A stretch of 64,000 nucleotides of DNA from positions 2,232,001 to 2,296,000 of the forward strand of contig JAQSEB010000023.1 of assembly GCA_030063045.1 (NCBI GenBank). The letters are read 5' to 3'. Below, piece after piece: positions 1 through 13,740 of this stretch (positions within the stretch are counted from its first letter, which is position 1; every line of letters begins with the position of its first letter). The DNA comes from Pratylenchus scribneri. Taxonomy: Eukaryota; Nematoda; Chromadorea; Rhabditida; Pratylenchidae. A program made the position numbers and the translations under genes. Under the pieces are notes generated by a model that worked only from the letters and a program-made list of their open reading frames with translations, had not been told where the DNA came from and searched no databases.

Positions 1-49
1 ATTTGTCCTAGACCACCAAACCATATATCGAATCGATAGATCTCATCAA

Positions 50-180
50 ATCGCATCGATTGACGATTGATATATAATTTATAATTATCTGATCAAAATG
101 AAAGGGTTTTAAACCATTTAACTCATCCTCATCTTATAGTTTTTGGTGAATAAAAATTGTTGATTGAAATTTATTTTTAT
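50..180. repeat. Copy of an AT-rich dispersed repeat upstream of SDHA
   Basis: A stretch with GATCAAAATGAAAGGGTTTT followed by AAACCATTTAA and a CATCTTA motif resembles 2060-2260 (intron 7 of SDHA) and, inverted, 29830-30020. Similarity was judged by eye; the ends are not defined. Confidence 0.4.
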
Positions 181-280
181 TTTATCAAAGAGTTATTTGT
201 TAGATATTGCTCTGTTATTTTGGTTTATATATGTAAAATATAGTTTATTGTTGAAATTTTAGGCATTAATATTTCGAGGA

Positions 281-3823
<3,543 letters not shown>

Positions 3824-4199
3824 AGAGAGGAATAGGAGAAAAACATAAAAATCAATCAGCATTCTTCCATCCACAAAATTTATTAGATTTTTCTTTTTGT
3901 CTTTACTGTTTTTCTGCAATTTTTAGCCTTCGAATTGTTTTTTTTAAATATTGATAAAAAATTAAAATTTTTCAAAACTAGTCACATTTATCTACAAAAA
4001 TGCATAAATTCATTTCAATTTTGGGTTCAAGGCAATCAATAGTAAAAAAATAATAAAAATATTTTTATATTTCCCGTCACCAAATGTCCAATTTTTCCCA
4101 TCACCAAAACCCATTTATTTGTCACCAAATCCATTCCAATCCACAACCAAAAATGGAAGAAAGACTGAGTTATTTCATTATGAAAAAATCCCGAATTCA

Positions 4200-7100
4200 T
4201 TAACGGCGCCTTGTCTTGGCCATAAGCAATTTTCGTTTTGCCTTCTTTGACACCGCCCTCTTTTCTGCCATTGTCCCAGGCAATGTTTGGGTGCCCATCA
4301 TTCTGTCCATTTCAACAATTCCCGAGGGAGGCGAAGATCCCATTGTTGAGCCATCGCCCACCGCCTTTTCCTGCCGAAGCCGTGAATGATGTGCCTTCCT
4401 ATAGCGCAGACAACACTTCTGGGGACCTTTGGGGAATAATGGCATAATTATTTTGTGTTTTTGTGAATTTTCCATTGTTTTTTACCGCATTGGACATATC
4501 CAGGCTGGCATTGGCAGCGCAATGGTTGGCATTGCATCACAAGCGGAAGAGGTGGTGGTGGTGGGGCAAATTGTGGGGGCGGAGGCGGAGGAGGGGGCGC
4601 ACAGACGGGGGCACATTGGATTGTCACACTCTGCGCAGGGATATAAAATATATAAATATTTTAAAAGGATCATTCATATCGCAAATTTTTATATATATTT
4701 TTGTGTAAATTAAATTGATATCTAGTTGCCCTTTAATATTTTTTAAGCATCAGCATAAACATATCTAAAAGTTAAAACCACATATGCTTGAGACGTTTAT
4801 AGCGCAGTTGGTTGGTGCTCCAACTTTTTAACCTTTTGATTAAGGTTCAATTCCGGGCAGAGGCAAATATTTTTTCTTTGAATACCTTATAATGTCAATT
4901 ATAAATTTTAAATTTTCCATAATAAAATCGATCATTGCGAATCGAATAAGCCTATGCATAGCATATGAAATCCTTTTTTTAGTGGATTCATGTCCCCTTT
5001 GAAAGAATCATTTAGAGATTATTTGGAAGGGGTTTTGATTTATTTGGACAATTTGGTCAAAGTCTTAATATATTATTAGAAATGCCCTATTTTTCTCTAA
5101 ACTATCTGAGACCCCTTTTTGCTAGAGAAGAGAACAATAAAATTGCACATTATTTGGAACCAATCAAATATTCCACCTACCGTATTCGGGGAGAAATAAT
5201 ACCCGAAGGCAAATTTATGGAATTGGGATTAGAGTGTGTATTTCACTTTTCACTACATTAATTCACTATTTTATTCGACATCATTTGATTTTACAATGGA
5301 AATAAAGTCAATTATCCTAGAAATTATTCATCCCTTTTCATTTTTACCTGAATTGCCATTGGCGGTGGGGGCAAAGGAGGCGGTGCCATCATTGGTGGAG
5401 GAGGAGGGGGTGGAGGAGGCAGGCAGCATGGATCCTGTTGAACCGGTGTACAAATGCATACGGTCGAAGGTGGTGGCGGAGGCGGAGGCTGAAATTGTGG
5501 AGGCGGGGCCTGCTGAATTGGAACACAACAAAGATCCTGTTGGAGAGGGGTACAAATGCAGGTGGCACGCATTGGAATTGGGGGAGGCGGTGGTGGCGGT
5601 AAAGGTGGTGCCATTTGAGGCGGAGGAGGAGGCGGCAAACAACATGGATCCTGTTGAACTGTAATGGAAATAGGCAATGTGCGCAAATGGTCAAAACATT
5701 GGAGCAAATAACCTGGCGTACAAATGCACAAACTCCTTGGAGGGGGAGGAGGCAGTGGTGCCATTTGAGGGGGAGGTGGAGGAAGGCAGCAAGGATCTTG
5801 TTGAACTGAAACAAAATTGGAAAATAATTTTAAGGTAAAATCATTCATCCTTCTCTTTCCAATCATTTAATCCACTTTTCTTGCTTTAATCAGTAAAAAT
5901 AAGGCCAAGGCAATCAAAAATGGAAGTAGCAAGAGAATTTTCTCAATAATCCGAAAAATCCCATTTAAAACAATATAAACGGAATTCCTTGGGGACACTT
6001 TTCCCATGAACCTGGAGTGCAAATGCATATTGGCGGCGGCGGTGGGGGTGGCGGTGCCATTTGAGGCGGAGGTGGAGGAAGGCAACATGGATCCTGTTGA
6101 ACTAAAATTCAATTATGTTTTGTTCGAAAATTTGATCATTGTAGGGAAATTTTTAAGGAACAAAATGACCAGAAAATAGCCAATTTTGCTGATTGGCCAA
6201 TCCATTTACCTGGGGTGCAAATGCAAATTGGCTGAGGAGGCGGAGGTGGGGGTGGCGCAAATTGGACGGGCGGAGGTGGAGGAGGAGCACACGGACAAAC
6301 AATGCCAGGTTGGACACGAACCGTGACTGGAAGGGAAGGGAAAATGGAATCCAAATTGGAATGGATTAGATGTATTAAATATGGCTTTTGGGGCCAATGC
6401 TGGAAATTATTTCCCAATTGATCCCATCCGTATTATGCCCACCTTGTAGACATTCACAAGGCGGAGCCGGCGGTGCCATTGGTGGTGGAGGTGGGGGAGG
6501 CGGTGGTGGAGCTTGTTGAATTGGCATACAACACACTGTGAATTAATTGTTTTATTTTATTGGATTATATTTGTCAATGTTAAGAATGCCTAAGTAAGGG
6601 CCTTTCCTGTTCATCATACTGTACCACCACTTTTTGCCTAATCACTCCGTTACCCATCAATCAAATATTGCTCCAATCTGCCTTTTAAACCAGCCCTTTT
6701 TCTTCGATCTTTTTGCCCTTCACTTTATTATTTCCATGATAAAAGATCTAAAATTTCCCCTTTTTTCCTATTCTGTTCATTGGACCACTGGAGCTTATTC
6801 CAGCTCTTGCTCGAACCATTTTAGATTATGGCTAATAATATTTAATATTTATCATAAAATTCAATGGAATTAATAAATTTATTTCCCTCCTCAAATGTTA
6901 GACTCACTTGGCTGACAAATGCATGGCACCGGGGGCGGGGGTGGAGGCGCAAATTGAGGAGGCGGAGGAGGAGGTGGGGGAAGGCAACAAGGATCTTGTT
7001 GGACTGAATAATTAACAATTAAAACAAAATGTAATGGAATTGGCAGATTTACCCGGGGTGCAAATGCACATTGTGCTGGGAGGAGGAGGAGGAGGAGGAG

Positions 7101-8517
7101 GCGGTTGATATTGTGGGGGAGGAGGCAAAGGCATACAACAAGGATCTGCAAAAATTTAGAATAAAATTAGTGGCAAAAGAAGGTAAAAAATATTTAACTT
7201 TTTTTATTATAGTACCGTACATTAAAAACCCCACATTCATTACTAATTTCCCTTTTTCGGCAACATTGAAAAATAATTCTCTATGTTCGCCAAAAATGTT
7301 TTACAATTGTGTTTTTTTACAATTGTGTTTTTTCCTTTCCGGAAAATGTTCGCCAAAAATGTTTTACAATTGTGTTTTTTCCTTTCCGGAAAATGTTCGC
7401 CAAAAATGTTTTACAATTGTGTTTTTTTCTTTCCGGAAAATGTTCGTCAAAAAATGTTTTACAATTGTGTTTTTCCCTTTCCGGAAAATGTTCGCCAAAA
7501 TGTTTTACAATTGTGTTTTCCCTTTCCGGAAAATGTTCGCCAAAAATGTTTTACAATTGTGTTTTTTCTTTCCGGAAAATGTTCGCCAAAAATGTTTTAC
7601 AATTGTGTTTTTTCTTTCGGGAAATTTTCGCCAAAAATGTTTTACAATTGTATTTTTTCTTTCCGGAAAATGTTCGCCAAAAATGTTTTACAATTGTATT
7701 TTCCCTTTCCGGAAAATGTTCGCCAAAAATGTTTTACAATTGTGTTTTTTCCTTTCCGGAAAATTTTCGCCACAAAAATGTTTTACAATTGTGTTTTTTC
7801 CTTTCCGGAAAATGTTCGCCAAAAATGTTTTACAATTGTGTTTTTTCTTTCGGGAAATGTTCGCCAAAAAATGTTTTACAATTGTTTTTTTCTTTCCGAA
7901 AAATGTTCGCAAAAATATATTTTCCCTTCCACTCTAATAATTCCCCATCTTTTGGGATGGTTGAAAAATAATTCGCCTGGGCTTTTAAAGAGTATTTACG
8001 GTAATTCTCATTTACCGTCTCACCTGGTTGCATGCAAATGCATTGTTGTTGAGGAGGAGGCCCCGGGGGCATCATCATTGGTGGTGGAGGGGGCGGTGGT
8101 GGCTGATAAAGTGGAGAAGGCGGAGGAGGTGGAGGTGGCGGCAACATTCCTTGGCCAATTCCGGGGCCAATCCCAGGGCCACCCATTGGTGTACAACAAA
8201 AAATGCCACCTGGCCCATTTTGGCGCCTTTCCCTCGTTCCACCCAACATTGACAATAATTGACCTTCATCATTTTGATGCTTTAAAATTCCACAAAATTA
8301 ATTAATTTTTCCATTTTTGTTATTTTACTTGTTTTTTGGATTCGCCATCTTCAATTTTTTGAAGGGGAATAGCCAACAAAATTGAAGGCAAAAATAAAAG
8401 GAATAAAATTGCTGGCCGAATGAATTTTATTGGAGGCAAATTATTTTTTGTTGAAAATTGGAAATGATGCCTTTGGCCAGCCAAATGAATATTTTTGCTG
8501 GCCTCCTTCCGGCGCAT
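4200..8517 (-). CDS. Exon-modular secreted Cys/poly-Pro repeat protein
   Basis: Unrecognised family. The start (8517) opens an N-terminus with a strong hydrophobic core (PAILFLLFLPSILLA, about residues 37-51), so secreted or signal-anchored. About eleven modules follow, mostly one per exon: an entry of the type VQQDPCCLP, then a run of Pro broken by QFAPP or QMAPP, then an exit such as CICTPG. Most module exons start and end in phase 1 (acceptor G|TT or G|AT, donor CCA G|GT), which allows unit shuffling. Module exons lie near 8286-8023, 7146-7050, 7004-6912, 6526-6447, 6327-6212, 6102-6015, 5806-5728 and 5660-5348 (three modules fused without introns), then 4639-4490. The last exon encodes a basic Lys/Arg-rich tail ending TKARRR-like at 4200; its frame is reached by splicing CAATGCG|GTAAAA to CAAAG|GTCCCC. 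The 8.0-7.15 kb intron contains a minisatellite. Role inferred only: extracellular matrix, cuticle or egg-related structural protein. Confidence 0.75.
4792..4866 (+). pseudogene. tRNA-derived relic in an intron of the Cys/Pro modular gene
   Basis: A-box TAGCGCAGTTGG (4800-4811) and B-box GGTTCAATTCC (4844-4854) are intact and spaced like a tRNA, but no clean acceptor or anticodon stem forms. It shares the GTTGGTT and GGTTCAATTCC segments with the relic at 2842-2915, so both may belong to one tRNA-derived family. Confidence 0.5.
6588..6702. repeat. Dispersed repeat, copy 1 (intron of modular gene)
   Basis: About 110 bp beginning near AGGGCCTTTCCTGTTCATC and including AATCACTCCGTTACCCATCA and ATCAAATATTGCTCCAATCT. 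A clearly similar copy lies at 18130-18240 inside an intron of the CHK-like kinase gene. Both copies are in the same orientation on the + strand, antisense to the host genes. No ORF. Confidence 0.7.
7283..7915 (+). repeat. Minisatellite array 1, about 47-nt palindromic monomer (intronic)
   Basis: About 14 copies of a roughly 44-48 nt unit made of TTCGCCAAAAATG, TTTTACAATTGTG, a T/C tract and TTTCCGGAAAATG. Each unit holds two perfect palindromes, TTTCCGGAAA and ACAATTGT. The array lies wholly inside the intron between two module exons of the Cys/Pro gene. Long ORFs through it are by-products of the stop-poor repeat. Confidence 0.95.
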
Positions 8518-8599
8518 TCTTTGGATGGAATTGATTTGACCACACTTGAAAAGGCAAAAATGTATAAAATATTTTTCAAAAAATATAAAATCCAACAAA

Positions 8600-10190
8600 G
8601 GAAATCAAATCGGTAAATAAATCAAGGATTAATCCAAATATTATTTCAGATTCCCCTTTCCCAATAAAATATTTAAATGTCCTATCATAGTCTGCTGATA
8701 AATGTTAAAAAAAGATATTTTTGAGAGGAGGAGGATTAAATTGGGGCCAAGAAGCTTAAATTAAATCGACAAATGTATCCAAATACTCAAAGGGACAAAA
8801 TTCAACATTGGCCCATTTTCAACAAATTGATCAATATTTGATTAACCCAATTCCCTCATCAAGGGGATTGATTAAATTGAGGAGGGTTGATTGATTGAAT
8901 GAAGGAGGGATTAGGTGAAGAAAATTTAAATTTATTTTGAAATAGTTTTGAAGGTCAAGAAGAACACAAAAATTGCTGGCATTCAAAAATTGGCTAAAAG
9001 TACTCATTGGCCATCCATTTTGTGGTGAGCCATTGGCCAATACATATTTTTGAGGAAGAAGCCAACCAACAAATCGGCGGCCATTGGGACTAATAGAAAG
9101 GAGAAGGGGGGGGGGGGGGCAATTCAATCCGCTCGAAAAACACAAACAATAGTCCTCAAAGGGATTTTGGGGGAATTGGAGGGGGCAACATGGACAATTG
9201 GAAGGAGGCCGGAAATGAAAAGAAGATTTTGGGGGGAAATATGCAGTCGCGATCACAAAAAAGATTGACTGGCCACAATGAGAAGGGTAAATAGGGCCAA
9301 GTCCCACCCCTCCTCCCTTTCGACCGGACATCCGTCGTTGGCCCGCTTTTTTGGCTTAACATCCATCCATCATCCCTGCGTGCGCGGCCCATCAAAGTTA
9401 GTCAAATTGCTGGACATTTGGTCAATTGAATGAATGAATGAAGGGAAATGAAGCCATCCATTGGGCCCTTCAATCCCTCCACCGGCCACCCTCTCCAAAA
9501 AGTCTCGGCTTTCAATTTTGTGAAACGAAGAAAAACAAGAAAATGAGGAAGAATCCGATGATGACGAAAACATTGAAAACGAAAAGGGGAAGGGGGATGA
9601 ATGGATTGGATTGATGGAATTATTGATGAGAAGATAGATAATTTTTTGGGTCTTTATATATATTTGTGAATATTGATGCCATGAATCAAATTCCAAAATT
9701 AAGTTGTTTGGCCAAATAAAATTATGGTAAAATAAACATTCAAATTGAGGAATAATTTCATTCATTTTAGGCAATAAATCCTTGGAACATAGATTCTTAT
9801 TAGATTATTTTATTTATCATCAAATCCAAATACTTAATATAATTATTATATATTCGACCAAAAGATTTGTGTTCATCAGTGGTTTTTTGCATACATCTTC
9901 CAATTGTTCGCCCACTTTCTTTTTATTTGTCCATCGGCTATTGTTGGCCAAGCGGATCAGCTGTATTCCTCTTTCCTCAAATCACTAATAATAATTTCAA
10001 CAACATCCAAAAATATGTTTTTGGAAGCATTTGTGTGCGAATTTTGTGCACACAAATAATTTTGTCAAGTATTTCCGCTAAAATGCGTTGATTTTTGAAC
10101 ACAATGGAAGGGGAAATGAGATTTAAATGAGTGAGGAAAGTGCAAATTTCAAAATTGGCCCCCAACCAAAACAATGGAAGAAAAAAATTG
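8600..10190. other. Intergenic region, no gene seen
   Basis: Between the modular gene and the 28-mer array I see no convincing splice-linked coding sequence. It contains a G homopolymer of about 13 nt near 9107-9119 and a purine-rich stretch at 9040-9260. The ORFs here lack conserved motifs and have biased low-complexity composition. Confidence 0.5.
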
Positions 10191-10204
10191 GAAATTTTAG
10201 GTGA

Positions 10205-11770
10205 AACACAAAAAGGCGGAATTAGTGCAAAAACACAAAAAGGCGGAATTAGTGCAAAAACACAAAACAGGCGGAATTTGTGCAAAAACACTAAACAGGC
10301 GGAATTAGTGCAAAAACACAAAACTGGCGGAATTAGTGCAAAAACACAAAACAGGCGGAATTTGTGCAAAAACACTAAACAGGCGGAATTAGTGCAAAAA
10401 CACAAAACAGGCGGAATTAGTGCAAAAACACAAAACAGGCGGAATTAGTGCAAAAACACAAAACAGGCGGAATTAGTGCAAAAACACAAAACAGGCGGAA
10501 TTTGTGCAAAAACACTAAACAGGCGGAATTAGTGCAAAAACACAAAACAGGCGGAATTAGTGCAAAAACACAAAACAGGCGGAATTTGTGCAAAAATACT
10601 AAACAGGCGGAATTAGTGCAAAAACACAAACAGGCGGAATTAGTGCAAAATCACATAACAGGCGGAATTAGTGCAAAAACACAAAACAGGCGGAATTAGT
10701 GCAAAAACACAAAACATGCGGAATTAGTGCAAAAACACAAAACAGGCGGAATTAGTGCAAAAACACAAAACAGGCGGAATTTGTGCAAAAACACTAAACA
10801 GGCGGAATTAGTGCAAAAACACAAAACAGGCGGAATTAGTGCAAAAACACAAAACATGCGGAATTAGTGCAAAACACAAAACAGGCGGAATTAATGCAAA
10901 AACACAAAACAGGCGGAATTAATGCAAAACACAAAACAGGCGGAATTAGTGCAAAACACAAAACAGGCGGAATTAATGCAAAAACACAAAACAGGCGGAA
11001 TTAGTGCAAAACACAAAACAGGCGGAATTAGTGCAAAAACACAAAACAGGCGGAATTAATGCAAAAACACAAAACAGGCGGAATTAGTGCAAAACACAAA
11101 ACATGCGGAATTAGTGCAAAAACACAAAACAGGCGGAATTAGTGCAAAAACACATAACAGGCGGAATTATTTGGGCAAAATACAAACAGGCGGAATTAGT
11201 GCAAAAACACAAAATAGGCGGAATTAGTGCAAAAACACAAAACAGGCGGAATTAGTGCAAAAATACAAAACAGGCGGAATTATTTGGGCAAAATACAAAC
11301 AGGCGGAATTAGTGCAAAAATACAAAACAGGCGGAATTATTTGGGCAAAATACAAACAGGCGGAATTAGTGCAAAAACACAAACAGGCGGAATTAGTGCA
11401 AAACACAAAACATGCGGAATTAGTGCAAAAACACATAACAGGCGGAATTAGTGCAAAAACACAAACAGGCGGAATTAGTGCAAAAACACATAACAGGCGG
11501 AATTATTTGGGCAAAATACAAACAGGCGGAATTAGTGCAAAAACACAAACAGGCGGAATTAGTGCAAAACACGAAACAGGCGGAATTAGTGCAAAAACAC
11601 AAAATAGGCGGAATTAGTGCAAAAACACAAAACAGGCGGAATTAGTGCAAAAATACAAAACAGGCGGAATTATTTGGGCAAAATACAAACAGGCGGAATT
11701 AGTGCAAAAACATAAAACAGGCGGAATTGAAATATGCAAAACACAAACAAGCGGAATTAAAATAGGCAAA
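10205..11770 (+). repeat. Tandem array of a 28-nt minisatellite, about 55 copies
   Basis: The unit starts GGCGGAATTAGTGCAAAAAC and continues ACAAAACA. Recurrent variants are GGCGGAATTTGTGC with ACTAAACA, units shortened by one or two A, GGCGGAATTAATGC, and a form with GAATTATTTGGGCAAAATAC that appears only in the 3' half (from about 11160). The variant order suggests local higher-order amplification. ORFs through the array are repeat artefacts. Confidence 0.95.
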
Positions 11771-11774
11771 ATAC

Positions 11775-12215
11775 ATAACAACTTAATCTGGTCAAATAAC
11801 CAAACGAAAATTGTGGAGGATCATTTTAAGGAAAAATTTCATTCCCCGCTTAAGATGGATGCATTGAACATTCTTTTAGTCTCGCGCGAAATGCTGTCTC
11901 GAAATGTCTCTAGGGGAATTGTGGCTGATTGAATTGGTGAATATTTCTGCTGAAAAGGGAAAGTGGTTAATTTTACGGGAATTTGTGTGGATCTTTCGAA
12001 AAGAAGGAGAAGGAGGTTATAATGAACTTGAAAATAAGCAAATGGTCAAAGCGGGGATTGTTGTGCCCTTGGATCTTGAATGGATGATGGCACTTCACCC
12101 GTATTTGAAGGTAGGGATGGTCAAAACACTGGAACCAACCAAATGGGATCATTCCATGTTGAATTGACCAATCACCTCCCATCCATCCATTGTATTTCTT
12201 CAATTCTCATCCAAT
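11775..12215. other. Spacer between the 28-mer array and a secreted-protein gene
   Basis: Contains short ORFs without recognisable motifs. The last 50 nt before 12220 probably hold the promoter and 5' UTR of the next gene, but no TATA box or other defined element stands out. Confidence 0.3.
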
Positions 12216-12219
12216 TCCA

Positions 12220-12931
12220 ATGTTGCTCCATTCAATGGCACTTTTCCTTCTCCTCTATTTCGGCAAATTTTCGCCACTGAATGCCGCAAATGAATTGGCC
12301 ACTTTGCCAATGGAAGATGCCCACTCATTCAATGACACCAATGAATTGGCCCATCCAAGGAGAGTGAAACGCCAATTTGGCTTTGGTGGATTCGGTGGCC
12401 TCGGTGGATGTTGCCCTTTTGGGGGCATTGGCCCAATGATGCCAATGTGCTGCCAAATGCCTATCATGGCACCGGTCAGACATTTTTACTCAAAATGTTG
12501 GGAATATAAATTAATGAGGATTTTTCATTTTGGCCATTTAAATTTGGGGGGAATTCATATTTCATAATTTTAATGCTACGAAAAATAACATATTTGCTTA
12601 GAAAAATTCAAAAATAGAAAGAAAATATTTATGAAAAATTTCTTTTCATCTTTCAGTGTTGCATGCCGCCCATTTTGCCGCCCATCCTTCCGCCCCCAAT
12701 GCCAATTTTGCCAATGCCAATGATTGGCGGCTGCTGTTCATGTTGCATGCCAATGGTTGGTCAAATTAATTCCATCATCATTTTATTCCACTTTAGTGTG
12801 TCCCAATTTGTGTTCGTTCTTCTTGTGGAGGCGGATTATTTGGTGGTGGCCTTTTCGGCGGAGGATGTCCCTTTGGGGGATGGCGTCAAAAAATGATGGC
12901 CAAACAGCGGAAGAAGGGGAAAAAATATTGA
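12220..12931 (+). CDS. Small secreted Gly/Cys/Met/Pro-rich protein (3 exons)
   Basis: Function unknown. ATG at 12220 gives a signal peptide (MLLHSMALFLLLYFGKFSPLNA), then a propeptide-like segment ending in the dibasic site RRVKR, followed by QFGFGGFGGLGGCCPFGG. Exon 1 ends ATGGCACCG|GTCAGA near 12474; exon 2 (12658-12756) encodes CCMPPILPPILPPPMP and IGGCCSCCMPM; exon 3 (about 12797-12931) encodes CVPICVRSSCGGGLFGGG and a Lys-rich tail ending KKGKKY. The three exons join in phase 0 and keep the Cys/Gly pattern, supporting the model. Paired-Cys and Pro content links it loosely to the modular gene at 4.2-8.5 kb and to the gene immediately downstream. Likely a processed extracellular structural protein (inference). 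Confidence 0.7.
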
Positions 12932-12939
12932 AATGATGG

Positions 12940-13735
12940 AATCCATTCTTTTTTTTTTAAATTGATTACAAATGTCAAAAAATACTACATTAAATTCCAT
13001 GAATCACTCCCGAATAAATAATATTTAATTAATGACCATTTATTGATGTCCAAGGCCAATTAACTCAATTCCCAATCTTACATTAAATAATATTTATTTA
13101 TTATTGCATTTGTTTTGTCCACTTCCTTTAATTGTTTTCACGCATCATTCTCAATTCATTCATTCCCTGAGGCCCACTCAAAATCAATTCACTCCTCATC
13201 CCTCCATTTGGCCACTTTGTGATTGGTCATCAATTTTTGTCCCCAACATTTTTTCGACCCTTTCCTCTTCCATTTATTTGCTTTCCAGCTCATTTCCGCC
13301 GTCGCCAAATTTTTTCCTTTGGGCCTCAAATTTCCTCTTCCAGACTTTCTAAAACTCGCGCGCAAATTCCAAAGAGGCCAGCCAACCCTAAAGGGTCAGT
13401 CGATAGGCGGTGGTCAAAAATCAAAATGGGGGAAGGAAGGAAGGAAATTGGTGGCTCTTAATTATTGAGTGGGACATACAAAAGTGCGCGCAAGGATGGC
13501 CAGAAGGCGGCGAATGATCGAAGAGAGGAAGAAAAATTAGAGGAAGTTGGCGATGATGATGGCCAAGTTGCCCAAATGAATGAATTGGGAATGGACACTC
13601 ACCAACCAACCAACCAGCCGCCAAAACAATCCCCCAGGGGACTGACCGACCGGATGCATTCAATTCAATACAATCACATCATCTTCCTTCCCTTCTCCAC
13701 TTTTTTTTTACAAAATAATTGAGGCAAAATATTAT
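12940..13735. other. Intergenic region, no gene seen
   Basis: AT-rich sequence with polypyrimidine stretches. ORFs on both strands show no conserved motif and no credible splice partners. It probably includes the 3' UTR of the upstream gene and the promoter of the downstream one. Confidence 0.4.
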
Positions 13736-13740
13736 TAAAA

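Noticed and set aside
5236..5664. Acidic Glu/Val-rich + strand ORF opposite the modular gene
   Set aside because: It is the complement of poly-Pro coding exons (CCN codons read as GGN/NGG); splice sites and Cys conservation support the minus strand.
7071..8305. Long + strand ORFs (up to 340 aa) rich in CFTIVF / LQLCFF / FRKMF repeats
   Set aside because: They run through the minisatellite, whose unit has few stops, so two or three frames stay open together; there is no codon signal and they lie antisense in an intron.
8831..9774. Minus-strand ORFs of 134-166 aa
   Set aside because: No conserved motifs, low-complexity composition and no consistent exon partners.
10205..11770. CRISPR array
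   Set aside because: Repeats are directly adjacent without unique spacers, and the surrounding genes are eukaryotic with introns.
10131..11932. ORFs with KTGGISAKTQNRRN repeats and their antisense
   Set aside because: Produced by the 28-mer array; frames shift wherever the unit length changes and no start or splice context is convincing.
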